Positions 17,306-26,580 of a stretch of DNA of 64,000 nucleotides are shown here, piece after piece. Source of the stretch: JACDHG01 sp963811585 (GTDB lineage Bacteria > Actinomycetota > Actinomycetes > Propionibacteriales > Nocardioidaceae); assembly GCA_963811585.1 (NCBI GenBank), contig CAWERR010000008.1, forward strand, positions 124,001 to 188,000. The letters are read 5' to 3'. Position 1 is the stretch's first letter; each line of letters starts with the position of its first letter. The notes under the pieces are model-generated. The model saw nothing but the letters and a program-made list of their open reading frames with translations. It was not told the origin of the DNA and made no database searches. The position numbers and the translations under genes were made by a program.

Positions 17306-19263
17306 GTGACGGACGACGACCGAGACCCGACCATCCGCCCCCAAGACGACCTGTTCGGCCACGTCAACGGCGACTGGCTCAAGTCGGCGGAGATTCCGGC
17401 AGACCTGCCGACCGCAGGTGCGTTCGTCGACCTGCTCCTCGATGCCGAGCGGCAGGTCGCCGACATCCTGGCCGAGGCGGCCGAGGGGTCTGGGCGAGGC
17501 GAGGCGGCAGCGGGTTCTGCGGAGCAGAAGATCGGCGACCTCTACGCAAGCTTCATGGACGAGGACAACGTCGAGGCGTTGGGGCTCGATCCCCTGCTCG
17601 GCGATCTGGCGGCCATTGATGCGGTCGCCGACACCGGCGAGCTGCTGCACCTGCTCGGACGACTCGAGCGTGACGGTGTCGGTGGAATGGTGGTCACGCA
17701 CGTCGACACCGACGACCGAGACTCCGACCGCTACATCGTCAACGTCCGCCAAGGTGGGCTGGGGCTGCCGGACGAGTCCTACTACCGCGAGGACTCGTTC
17801 GCCGAGGTGCGTGGCAAGTACGTCGACCACGTGGCCGCCATGCTCCGCCTGGTCGGCCGCGACGAAGCCACGGCCGCCGACGAGGCGAGGCGGGTGATGG
17901 CGCTCGAGACGCGTCTCGCGTCCGGCCACTGGGACCGGGTCGCGTCACGCGACGTCGTCAAGACCTACAACCTGCTGACCCGCGACGAGCTCGCCGCGGC
18001 GGCGCCGGCGTTCGACTGGGCGGCGTGGACGACTGGCATGCAGGCGCCCGAGGCATCGTTCGCCGAGGTGGTCGTGCGGCAGCCGTCGTACCTGGGCGCG
18101 TTGTCGGAGGCGCTGGCCGACGTACCGCTCGAGGACTGGAAGCCGTGGCTGCGGTGGCAGGTCGTGCATGCCGCGGCTGCGTACCTGAGCAAGGAATTCG
18201 TCGAGCAGAACTTCGACTTCTACCGCCGCACGCTGACGGGGTCGGAGGAGATGCGCGAGCGCTGGAAGCGTGCCGTGTCGCTGGCCGACGACGCGATCGG
18301 GTACGCGGTCGGCGAGGTGTACGTCGCCCGGCACTTCCCTCCCGAGTCGAAGGCGGCGATGGAAGCGCTGGTGGCCAACCTCGTCGAGGCCTACCGCCAA
18401 GACATCGAGCGCCTCGACTGGATGGGACCACAGACGCGGCAGCGCGCACTCGAGAAGCTCGCGACGTTCCGACCGAAGATCGGCTATCCCGACGCCTGGC
18501 GCGACTACTCGGCGCTCGAAATTCCCGCGACGACCTGATCGGCAACGTCAGAAGGGCGGCGGCGTTCGAGACCGACCGGCAGCTGAGCAAGATCGGGCAG
18601 CCCATCGACCGCGACGAGTGGCTGATGACCCCGCAGACCGTCAACGCCTACTACAACCCCGGCACCAACGAGATCTGCTTCCCCGCGGCGATCCTGCGTG
18701 CCCCGTTCTTCGACCCGGAGGCCGACGCCGCGCTCAACTACGGCGGGATCGGCGCGGTGATCGGGCACGAGATCGGGCACGGCTTCGACGACCAGGGGTC
18801 GCAGTACGACGGTGAGGGCAACCTCGTCGACTGGTGGACCGAGGAGGACCGGGCGCGGTTCAACGAGCGGGCCGATGAGCTGATCGAGCAGTACGACGGG
18901 TTCGAGCCGCGCGACCTGCCCGGGCACACCGTCAACGGCGCGATGACCGTCGGCGAGAACATCGGTGACCTTGGCGGGCTCACGATCGGCTTGCAGGCCT
19001 ACGAGATCAGCCTGGGTGATGCGGAGTCGCCGGTGGTCGACGGGCTGACCGGCCGGCAACGCGTGCTGACCAACTGGGCGAGGTGCTGGCGGAGCAAGCG
19101 GCGGGACGAGTACGAGCAGCAGCTGCTCTCGGTCGACGTACACTCCCCGCCGGAGTTCCGGGCCAACATCGCCCGCAACCTCGACGAGTTCCACGAGGCG
19201 TTCGACACCCAGCCGGGTGACGGGCTGTGGCTCGAGCCCGAAGACCGCGTCCGCATCTGGTAG
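17306..19263 (+). pseudogene. M13-family zinc metallopeptidase (PepO/neprilysin-like), one frameshift
   Basis: Together the two frames encode a typical peptidase of about 650 residues. Frame one starts at the GTG 17306 (DDLFGHVNGDWLKSAEIP is the M13 start) and ends by a TGA at 18538; the second frame resumes at RDDLIGNVRRAA and carries the zinc motif HEIGHGFDDQG (about 18766-18798), the ENIGDLGG motif with the third zinc ligand, and a C-terminal DRVRIW. The break is in a run of C bases at about 18522-18526: adding one C restores ALEIPRDDLIG. No signal peptide, so it is probably a cytoplasmic oligopeptidase. A single homopolymer indel makes a sequencing error as likely as a real mutation. Confidence 0.88.
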
Positions 19264-19267
19264 CCCC

Positions 19268-19393
19268 TTGCGTCCGTAGCGGGGGTCGCTATGGCGCTCG
19301 GTCGCACGGACGCTAGGAAGTCGCCCCAGCTTGCGTCCGTAGCGGGGGTCGCTATGGCGCTCGGTCGCACGGACGCTAGGAGTCGCCTCGTCG
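19268..19393. repeat. Tandem 63-bp repeat, two copies (orientation B)
   Basis: Units start with TTGCGTCCGTAGCGGGGGTC at 19268 and 19331, again 63 bases apart, and end in GGTCGCACGGACGCTAGG. This is the reverse complement of the element at 15391-15516 with a few differences. CGTCCGT and ACGGACG can pair as a stem. The first unit begins 5 bases after the M13 peptidase stop; nothing else is seen in this gap. Confidence 0.8.
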
Positions 19394-19419
19394 CGGCGGT
19401 GTAGCAGCCGACCTTTACA

Positions 19420-20346
19420 GTGGCCCGGGTGGAGAGGGAGATCGGGATCGGCGTGGAGCGAGTCGTCCGAACTTTCGACGGCACCCGCGTCCTTCATGAG
19501 GTGTCGTTCGGGGTGCGACCAGGCCGGATGACCGGCTTCGTGGGCGCCAACGGTGCCGGCAAGACGACGACGATGCGCATCATCATGGGCGTCTTAGCGG
19601 CCGACTCGGGCGACGTGCGGTGGGACGGCCAGGCTGTCACCGTCGAGCAGCGTCGGTCGTTCGGATACATGCCGGAAGAACGTGGCCTCTACCCCAAGAT
19701 GCCGGTGGCTGAACAGTTGCAGTACATCGCGCGGCTGCACGGCGCTGACAAAGCGACCGCCAGCGCGCGCAGCGACGCGCTCCTCGGTCGGCTCGGCCTC
19801 GACGACCGCGGCCGCGACGCCCTTGAGACCCTTTCGCTCGGCAACCAGCAGCGCGTGCAGGTCGCTGCGGCCGTGATCCATCGGCCGGTTGCACTGGTGC
19901 TGGACGAACCGTTCAGCGGCCTCGACCCACTCGCCGTCGACATGATGGCCGAACTTCTCCGGGAGCAGGTCGATGCGGGGGTGCCCGTCCTGTTCTCCAG
20001 TCACCAACTCGAGCTCGTCGAGCGAATCTGCGACGACGTTGTCATCCTCTCCGACGGACACGTCGTCGCCACCGGCTCGGTCGACGACCTACGCCGCCGC
20101 GAGCGCGGCGACGCCTACGCGCTGCACCTCACTGGGCAAGACACAGCAACCTGGGTCGGCGACCTCCCTGGTGTCCGCGTCCTCGATGCCGATGCACATG
20201 GACCCGAGCAAGTGGTCGTCTTCGAGATCGACGACGACGACGCGCTCCAAGCCGTGCTGCGTGAGGCACTGCGGCGAGGGCCGGTCAGGGAGCTCAGGCG
20301 ACGTACACCAACGCTCGCCGAGATCTTCCGTGAGGCCGTCGCATGA
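19420..20346 (+). CDS. ABC transporter ATP-binding protein (NatA-like, DUF4162 C-terminus)
   Basis: 308 residues from a GTG at 19420. Walker A is GANGAGKTTT (42-51), the signature is a variant LSLGNQQRVQVA with N where most have G, and Walker B is ALVLDEPFSGLD. A C-terminal DUF4162-like domain follows (about 225-308). It is the cytoplasmic motor of an ABC-2 exporter with the next gene, which it overlaps by ATGA. Many such pairs are annotated as sodium exporters (NatAB) or drug exporters; the substrate cannot be told from sequence here. GTG codons at 19429 and 19453 are possible alternative starts. Confidence 0.9.
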   Translation: MARVEREIGIGVERVVRTFDGTRVLHEVSFGVRPGRMTGFVGANGAGKTTTMRIIMGVLAADSGDVRWDGQAVTVEQRRSFGYMPEERGLYPKMPVAEQLQYIARLHGADKATASARSDALLGRLGLDDRGRDALETLSLGNQQRVQVAAAVIHRPVALVLDEPFSGLDPLAVDMMAELLREQVDAGVPVLFSSHQLELVERICDDVVILSDGHVVATGSVDDLRRRERGDAYALHLTGQDTATWVGDLPGVRVLDADAHGPEQVVVFEIDDDDALQAVLREALRRGPVRELRRRTPTLAEIFREAVA

Positions 20347-21521
20347 ACACGTCGCCACAATGGTGGCGGCTCGTGGCCGCGCGTGAGGTCGCGACTCGGA
20401 TCCGCGACAAGTCGTTCGTGGTCTCTACCGCGATCTTGCTCCTGCTCGTCGTCGGAGGAATCGTCGCTGCCAACGTCATCGGCGGCGGCCCACCGTCGTA
20501 CGACGTCGCCGTGACCGACGAGGCCGGCACCCGGCTGGCAGCTGCGACCCAGGACCAGCTGCGCGTGCAGAGCGGCGGCGACGATGCGCAGGTTGATGTC
20601 ACAAAGGCGCCAGACGTCGCCGCGGCCAGGACTGCTGTGGACGAAGCCGATGTGGACGCGGCGATGGTCCCTGCCGACAACGGGTTCACCATCATTGGCC
20701 GCGACGAAGTACCTGCCGAACTGTCGTCGGCAACGCAGAGCGCCTTGGCGCTGGTCGCGCTTCAGGCGAACGCGCAACAGGCCGGTACGACCGTCGAGGA
20801 GCTCACGCAAGGCTCGACCCTCAGCGAGGACACCACGAGGTCCGGCCCGGTGTCAGCCGACGCGGCCGAAGGAATCGCCTTCACGCTGGCGCTGCTGTTC
20901 TTCGTTACGGCGATCGGCTTCGGTGTCGCCATCGCACAGAGTGTGGTGGTGGAAAAGGAGAACAGGATCGTCGAGATCCTCGCCGCTGCGGTGCCGTTGC
21001 GTGCCTTGCTGTGGGGCAAGGTGCTTGGCAACAGCTTCCTCGCTCTCGTTCAAGTGCTCGTGGTGACGCTTGGTGCGGTGGTGGCGCTGGCAACCGTTGG
21101 AGACCTGGAAGCGGTGGGGGAGGTCGGGGTCGCGGGTGTGTGGTTCCTCGCGTTCTTCGTGGCCGGCTTCCTCGCGCTCGCGAGCCTATGGTCGGTCGCC
21201 GGGTCACTCGCGACCCGCCAAGACGACCTGCAGGCGACGACCGCGCCGGGACAGGTCCTTTTGATGATCCCGTATCTGATCGCGGTCGTCGGAAGCGACC
21301 GGGTGATCGAGATCGCTTCGTTCGTGCCGATCGCCTCGTCGATGACGATGCCGGGTCGTCTCGTGGACGGCGACGTGCCGCTGTGGCAACCATGCGTGTC
21401 GCTGCTCCTCGCCGCAGGGGCAGTCGTGCTGCTGATCCGTCTGGGTGCCCGCTGGTACGAGCAGACGTTGCTCAAGACGTCGCACCGGACGACGTACCGA
21501 GAACTGCTGCGCCGCTCCTGA
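20343..21521 (+). CDS. ABC-2 type permease (NatB-like)
   Basis: 392 residues. One N-terminal membrane segment (STAILLLLVVGGIVAANVIG, about 21-40) leads to a large extracytoplasmic domain (about 45-170), then five or six segments cluster in the C-terminal half (starting at IAFTLALLFFVTAIGFGVA). VEKENRIVEILAAA is the characteristic coupling motif of ABC-2 NatB-type permeases. It pairs with the ATPase it overlaps by 4 bases. It converges with the acyltransferase gene, with 22 bases between the stops. Confidence 0.88.
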   Translation: MNTSPQWWRLVAAREVATRIRDKSFVVSTAILLLLVVGGIVAANVIGGGPPSYDVAVTDEAGTRLAAATQDQLRVQSGGDDAQVDVTKAPDVAAARTAVDEADVDAAMVPADNGFTIIGRDEVPAELSSATQSALALVALQANAQQAGTTVEELTQGSTLSEDTTRSGPVSADAAEGIAFTLALLFFVTAIGFGVAIAQSVVVEKENRIVEILAAAVPLRALLWGKVLGNSFLALVQVLVVTLGAVVALATVGDLEAVGEVGVAGVWFLAFFVAGFLALASLWSVAGSLATRQDDLQATTAPGQVLLMIPYLIAVVGSDRVIEIASFVPIASSMTMPGRLVDGDVPLWQPCVSLLLAAGAVVLLIRLGARWYEQTLLKTSHRTTYRELLRRS

Positions 21522-21543
21522 TCGTCCAGGGCACCCGAGCGTG

Positions 21544-22317
21544 TCAGCCGGACGACTTCTTGGCCGCGCGCGCAGCCCGGCGTTTCTCGGCGCGGGCGCG
21601 CTTCTCGTCGGCGTCGAGGCGAAGCGCCTCCTCAGGGGTTGGCGCCGTACCGCCGTAGCTCTTCGGCACCCACCAGGCGCCGTCCTCGTGATCGGGGTAG
21701 TCGCGGATGGTCTCATCGAGCAACTCCGCCATCCGCGCGCGCAGTCGCGTCGTCTCCTGGACGGCGTTGCCCGCCGTCACGTGGATCGGCTCACCCACCG
21801 TCAGCGACAGGGTCTTGCCGCGGGAGAAGTCCTTCGGGTGGTCCTTGGTGAAAATCCGTTGGGTGCCCCACAAGATCAGCGGCACGATCGGCACCTCCGC
21901 CGCCTGCGCGAGCCGGACTGTCCCGGACTTGAACTCCTTGAGCTCGAAACTGCGGCTGATCGTGGCCTCGGGGAAGACGCCGACCACCTCTCCGGCGGCC
22001 AGGTAGTCGAGCGCCACCTGAAACGACTGGATGCCCTCGGCGCGGTCGACCTCGATGTGGTGCAGCGACCGCATGATCGGCCCAGTCACGCGGTGGTCGA
22101 ACAGCTCCCGCTTGGCCATGAACCGCACCAGCCGCTTCGACGGCTGGGTGGCGAACCCGCCGAAGATGAAGTCGACGTAGCTGATGTGATTGAGCGCCAG
22201 CACGACGCCACCGGTCTTCGGCACGTGCTCGGCACCGCTGATCTTGAACTTCAGCCCGAGCACTTTGAATGCCGCTTTGGCCGTCAAGATGATCGGCGGA
22301 TAGGTGAGGTCACGCAC
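21544..22317 (-). CDS. 1-acyl-sn-glycerol-3-phosphate acyltransferase (PlsC family)
   Basis: 257 residues. The acyltransferase motifs are present: NH44-x4-D49 (NHISYVDF), the glycerophosphate-binding region FMAKRELFD and FPEATIS with E117 (usually FPEGTRS, so A replaces G). It esterifies the sn-2 position of lysophosphatidate or a related lysophospholipid at the inner membrane face. The C-terminus is lysine/arginine/alanine-rich (EKRARAEKRRAARAAKKSSG), which may help membrane binding. It diverges from the sugar-kinase gene at 22424. Confidence 0.9.
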   Translation of the reverse strand: MRDLTYPPIILTAKAAFKVLGLKFKISGAEHVPKTGGVVLALNHISYVDFIFGGFATQPSKRLVRFMAKRELFDHRVTGPIMRSLHHIEVDRAEGIQSFQVALDYLAAGEVVGVFPEATISRSFELKEFKSGTVRLAQAAEVPIVPLILWGTQRIFTKDHPKDFSRGKTLSLTVGEPIHVTAGNAVQETTRLRARMAELLDETIRDYPDHEDGAWWVPKSYGGTAPTPEEALRLDADEKRARAEKRRAARAAKKSSG

Positions 22318-22423
22318 GCGTTCACCGTAACGGACGCGTGCGTAACCTCACAGGCAGGACGACAGTGGGTGCAGCCGGGCATGAGAGCTCGTCGCGCGGT
22401 CGCAAGGTCAGGAGGACGTTCAC

Positions 22424-23377
22424 GTGTTTGCCGTCATCGGTGAGGCGCTGCTCGACATGGTCCAACCGGTCGCCGACGGTCCGTACGACGCCCGCCCTGG
22501 CGGCGGTCCGCTCAACATCGCCGTCGGGCTGCGTCGCCTCGGATACCCCACCCAGCTGCTCGCCCGGCTGTCAACCGGCCCACTCGGGGCCGCGGTCAGG
22601 CAGCACGCAGAGACGAACGGCCTTGACCTGGCTGGGTGCGTCGACACCGATGACAAGACGACCTTGGCGTTCGCCACCATCGACGGTGAGGGCCGCGCGA
22701 GCTACGACTTCTATGTGGAGGGGACGGCCGACTGGGGTTGGACTCCCGAGGAGCTGACCGACATTCCTGACAGCGTCGAGGTGCTCCACACCGGCTCACT
22801 CGCCAGCGTCATCCCACCGGGTGCGGCGGTCATTGCTGGCTTGTTCACCAGGCTCCACGAGGCGGGGCGGGTGCTTTTGAGCTACGACCCGAACGTGCGA
22901 CCCGCCCTCGCGGGTGAGCGAACCGTTGCGGTGGCGACCGTCGAGTCGTTCGTCGCCCACTCGCACGTCGTCAAGACCAGCGACGAGGATCTCGACTGGC
23001 TGTATCCCGGGGAGAGCCCCGACGACGTACTCCGGCGGTGGTCGGGGCTCGGCCCGTCTCTCGTCGTGATGACGGCCGGAGCCGACGGTTGTCGAGCGCT
23101 GGCCGGTGGCGTCGCGATCGACGTGCCAGGGCAGTCGGTCGACGTGGTCGACACCATCGGGGCGGGGGACGCGTTCGAGTCGGGGTTGCTGGCGGGCCTT
23201 GCCGATGCGGGTCTCGTGACGCCCGCGGCCTTGCCGACGATCTCGCCAGACGTGGCGTCGTCCGTCTTGAGGCAGGCGACCCTCGTCGCCGCCCTCACCT
23301 GCCAACGCGCTGGCGCCGATCCACCCAGCCGAGACGAGTATCTGGCCGCAGCCGCCCGTCAGGCAGCGGGGGACTGA
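22424..23377 (+). CDS. PfkB-family sugar kinase, probably fructokinase
   Basis: 317 residues starting with GTG (GEALLDMVQP), preceded by AGGAGG. The PfkB signatures are GGGPLNIAVGLRRLG near residue 27 and DTIGAGDAFESGLLAGL near 245, where the Asp of GAGD is the catalytic base and the Gly-rich turn the anion hole. It phosphorylates a furanose sugar or nucleoside with ATP in the cytoplasm; the short form and the start EALLDMVQ are fructokinase-like, but the substrate is not proven. Its stop overlaps the end of the convergent C45 gene by about 19 bases. Confidence 0.88.
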   Translation: MFAVIGEALLDMVQPVADGPYDARPGGGPLNIAVGLRRLGYPTQLLARLSTGPLGAAVRQHAETNGLDLAGCVDTDDKTTLAFATIDGEGRASYDFYVEGTADWGWTPEELTDIPDSVEVLHTGSLASVIPPGAAVIAGLFTRLHEAGRVLLSYDPNVRPALAGERTVAVATVESFVAHSHVVKTSDEDLDWLYPGESPDDVLRRWSGLGPSLVVMTAGADGCRALAGGVAIDVPGQSVDVVDTIGAGDAFESGLLAGLADAGLVTPAALPTISPDVASSVLRQATLVAALTCQRAGADPPSRDEYLAAAARQAAGD

Positions 23378-24470
23378 GTGTCGAACACCGTCTTGAGCGA
23401 GTAGGCGGCGACCTCCGACTCGCACGGAGGTCCGGAGCCGTCACGAGCAGCTCGCTGCTCGTCGAGATCCATCACGACCGACGCGCAGGTGAGCGACTGG
23501 AGGTCTGGTGGGTCGGCCTCGTTGACATGTCGGCACACCGGCGTACGGGAATCCGAGGTGGTCCTGCAAGGCCACGAGCGACGTCGTCGACGAGACCTTC
23601 CGTGCAGCGGCCGATGCTTCGAGCAGCTGCCGCAGCCGCAGGTCGCGGAAGAGGGAGGACCCGCCGAGTGTCGTAGAACGCGTCGACGCACGTCGATGCC
23701 CGACACGAAGTGGTTGGCATGCGCGAGCACGTCCGTCGGTCGGCAGGACCCGCCCGGTGACGCCGGGCGCAACCTCGAGGTCGATGGCCGTGCCGCCGGC
23801 AGACCCCGACAGCAGGTTGATCGACGCGCTGCGCGGCAGGGAGGTGACCTTCAGCGAGGCTGCGAGACCCGTCCGGCTGGTCGAGCACGACGCGGATCAG
23901 CACGTGGTAGGGGACACCGCCGGCACGCCGTCGCGGTCGCAGTGCAGCAGGTTGACGCAGACGCCGACCCCGGCGGAGTTCAGGCCGGTCTTCGCGAGCA
24001 TGCCGGCCTCGGCCAGGCAGACGATCTCGTGCCCGCGCTCGTCGCGGGTGGCGAGCACGAGCGTGTAGGGCTGCTGAGTCGGGTACCAGTCCCAGTTCTG
24101 CGCGAGCAAGGTGTGGCCGCTCGCGGTGTGCTCGGGCAGCACCGCGACGCCGGTGCACTCGGTCATCCGCAGGCCAGCCGGGAGCATCAGCTCGGTGCGG
24201 GCGTTCAGTGCGTAGATGTCGCCGACCGCGACGCCGGCGCCTTCGGCGACGGCGTCGAGCGTCGCGGCGATGCGAGGCGTGTAGGTCCCGGGTCGTGGCC
24301 TGCGAACTGCGTCGCCGAGCCGGGTGACGCTCGGTGGCGTCGAGGCCGACCTCGCTGAACTTGCGGCGGTAGTCGTCCAGGTTGCCGGCGATGAGGTCGG
24401 CGGCCTGCGCGCCGTAGGAGCCGCCGATCTCGGCAGGGTCGCCGGTGGCAACGATGAGCGGGAGCGTCAT
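23359..24470 (-). pseudogene. C45-family autoproteolytic acyltransferase/peptidase, several frameshifts
   Basis: Fragments in three minus-strand frames add up to one C45 (penicillin-acyltransferase/IAT-like) Ntn hydrolase of about 370 residues. The start is MTLPLIVATGDPAEIGGSYG (24470). The middle frame holds AVAEGAGVAVGDIYALNART and the autoprocessing Cys in MTECTGVAVLPEHTASGH, then LLAQNWDWYPTQ. The last frame ends EADPPDLQSLTCASVVMDL and stops at 23359. Homologs cleave themselves before this Cys and then hydrolyse or transfer acyl groups on small amides. At least four single-base shifts are needed, so local sequence quality is suspect. Confidence 0.75.
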
Positions 24471-24569
24471 ACCCCGACCATAGTCGGCGATGTTCGCCCC
24501 AAGCCGCAGCAGGAGACGTGTGCGGCACAATCAACGCTCACCACTCTTGGTAGCTAGCAAGGGGAATGC

Positions 24570-25100
24570 ATGAGCAGCGACAAGGCCTCAGCCTCTGTCG
24601 AGCTGTGGGGTCCCACCCAGGCTCTGGCGATCACCGACGACGTCTACGCCGTCCACGACACGGTCTTCGGCGACCATCCGGATCCTCAGGTGTGGCGGTC
24701 GACCATGTACGAACGCCACAGCGCACGCACAGGCTTCCGGCTGGCAGTCGCCCACGTAGACGAACGGCTCGTCGGCTTCGCGTGGGGCTACGTCGGCGAG
24801 CGCGGCCAGTACTGGTCGGACAAGCTTGTCGACGCCCTTCCTGAGGCTGTCACTGACATCTGGGTGGGTGGGCACTTCGACTTCGTCGAGCTGGCAGTGC
24901 TTCCCGGCGTACGACGCCAGGGCCTCGGGCGTCGGCTCCACGACTGCTTACTGGACGGAGTCTCAGCGCGGCGGGCGCTGCTCGGCACCCAGAACAACAC
25001 CGAGTCCCCAGCCGTCCGCCTGTACACAGCACGTGGCTGGCGCAAGCTCGGCGAGCTCAGCCCCGATATGCAGGTGATGGGCATCGAGCTGCGGGGATAG
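24570..25100 (+). CDS. GNAT-family N-acetyltransferase
   Basis: 176 residues, ATG at 24570 behind a strong AAGGGGA. The acetyl-CoA pyrophosphate loop is VLPGVRRQGLGRRLHD (about 110-125), preceded by the beta-4 strand FDFVELAV and followed by the LLGTQNNTESPAVRLYTARGW segment typical of GNAT motif B. It acetylates an amine on an unknown small molecule or protein. It lies 10 bases before menB on the same strand, so the two may share a transcript, but that gives no clear functional hint. Confidence 0.88.
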   Translation: MSSDKASASVELWGPTQALAITDDVYAVHDTVFGDHPDPQVWRSTMYERHSARTGFRLAVAHVDERLVGFAWGYVGERGQYWSDKLVDALPEAVTDIWVGGHFDFVELAVLPGVRRQGLGRRLHDCLLDGVSARRALLGTQNNTESPAVRLYTARGWRKLGELSPDMQVMGIELRG

Positions 25101-25110
25101 GGTCGGCGGC

Positions 25111-26067
25111 ATGACCGTGGCTCAGGTGTCGGAGATCTTCGACCCTGAGGCATGGCGCGAGGTCGACGGATTCGAAGACCTGACCGACGTGACCTACCAC
25201 CGCGCGGTCGACCAGGGCACCGTGCGGATCGCCTTCGACCGGCCCGAGGTCCGCAACGCGTTCCGGCCGCACACCGTCGACGAGCTGTATGCCTGCCTCG
25301 AGCATGCGCGGAGTCAGCTCCGACGTCGGTTGCGTGCTGCTCACTGGCAACGGTCCGTCGCCGCGCGACGGCGGCTGGGCATTCTGCTCTGGTGGGGACC
25401 AGCGAATCCGCGGCAAGTCCGGCTACCAGTACGCCGACGGCGAGACGGCCGACACCGAGTCGATCGGGCCAAGCTCGGCCGGCTGCACATCCTCGAGTGC
25501 CAGCGGCTGATCCGCTTCATGCCCAAGGTCGTCATCTGCGTCGTCCCCGGCTGGGCGGCCGGCGGCGGACACAGCCTGCATGTCGTCGCGGACCTGACCC
25601 TGGCGTCGGCCGAGCACGCCCGCTTCAAGCAGACCGACGCCGACGTGGCGTCGTTCGACGGCGGCTTCGGTTCGGCTTACCTCGCCCGCCAGGTCGGCCA
25701 GAAGTTCGCCCGCGAGATCTTCTTCCTCGGCGACGAGTACGACGCGGAGGCAGCGCACCGGATGGGGATGGTCAACGCCGTCGTCCCGCACGCCGACCTC
25801 GAGAGGGTGGCGCTGGAGTGGGCGCGCAAGATCAACGCCAAGTCGCCCACTGCACAGCGGATGCTCAAGTACGCCTTCAACCTGGTCGACGACGGACTCG
25901 TCGGCCAGCAGCTGTTCGCCGGCGAGGCGACCCGCCTCGCCTACGGCACCGACGAGGCCGCCGAAGGGCGCGACGCGTTCCTCGAGAAGCGCGACCCCGA
26001 CTGGTCGCGACTACCCCTACTACTACTGAACGCTGACGCTGGCGTTGCGGCGGGCGACTCGTCCTAG
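25111..26067 (+). CDS. menB: 1,4-dihydroxy-2-naphthoyl-CoA synthase, with an out-of-frame middle section
   Basis: The ends match MenB, the crotonase-fold enzyme that closes the naphthoate ring in menaquinone synthesis: VRNAFRPHTVDELY at the front, oxyanion segment GWAAGGGHSL, the catalytic region ASFDGGFGSAYLARQVGQKFAREIF and MGMVNAVVPHADLE. Between about 25312 and 25475 the frame that stays open gives an arginine-rich stretch, while the +1 frame there reads SSDVGCVLLTGNG and GGWAFCSGGDQRIRG, exactly what MenB should have. So one extra base near 25312 and one missing base near 25470 cancel out. Start at the ATG 25111. Confidence 0.85.
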   Translation: MTVAQVSEIFDPEAWREVDGFEDLTDVTYHRAVDQGTVRIAFDRPEVRNAFRPHTVDELYACLEHARSQLRRRLRAAHWQRSVAARRRLGILLWWGPANPRQVRLPVRRRRDGRHRVDRAKLGRLHILECQRLIRFMPKVVICVVPGWAAGGGHSLHVVADLTLASAEHARFKQTDADVASFDGGFGSAYLARQVGQKFAREIFFLGDEYDAEAAHRMGMVNAVVPHADLERVALEWARKINAKSPTAQRMLKYAFNLVDDGLVGQQLFAGEATRLAYGTDEAAEGRDAFLEKRDPDWSRLPLLLLNADAGVAAGDSS

Positions 26068-26333
26068 GCCCATTTTTTGGCGGCGCCCCCGCCAACCCAG
26101 TGCGCGATGTCGAGCATGACGCCGAGCGTCACGAAGAAGAAGCCCCAGCCGCCCACTCCCCCAACCGGGCTCCACGACAGCACGTAGAAGAGCGTGGTGT
26201 ACGGGAGGATCAGGAGTCCCAACAAGGGCACGAAGAAGCCGGTGAAAGCCCTGTCGACGAGGTCGGAGAAGATCCAGACCAGGATCAGCGCGGCTCGTGG
26301 CGCAACTCCTGCGAGCAGCAGGACGAGACACAT
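26064..26333 (-). CDS. Small three-segment membrane protein
   Basis: 89 residues from the ATG at 26333. Hydrophobic stretches MCLVLLLAGVAPRAALILVW, GFFVPLLGLLILPYTTLFYV and GWGFFFVTLGVMLDI make about three membrane passes, ending in a glycine/lysine tail (GGGAAKKWA). Proteins of this layout are widespread in actinobacteria with no known role. Its stop and the menB stop overlap at a CTAG palindrome (convergent). Confidence 0.75.
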   Translation of the reverse strand: MCLVLLLAGVAPRAALILVWIFSDLVDRAFTGFFVPLLGLLILPYTTLFYVLSWSPVGGVGGWGFFFVTLGVMLDIAHWVGGGAAKKWA

Positions 26334-26580
26334 CTCGGTCCTTCCCACGATCGACCGGTGATGACCCAGGCATCGGACGCACACATCATAAGCAGGCGCC
26401 CGTCGCTCCATGTGGCGTAATCGTCACGTAACGGTCCGTGTCTGGACAAAAGCCCGGACTGCCTCGCATAGTGGTTGAACGACAACCATCCCGACGGGTC
26501 GGGAGTCAGCCCGTCGTGGGTGCCGCGAGCAGGCGACGCGACGCACCCCACAGCCGCCTCAGACCGAGGAGGGGTGCCCC

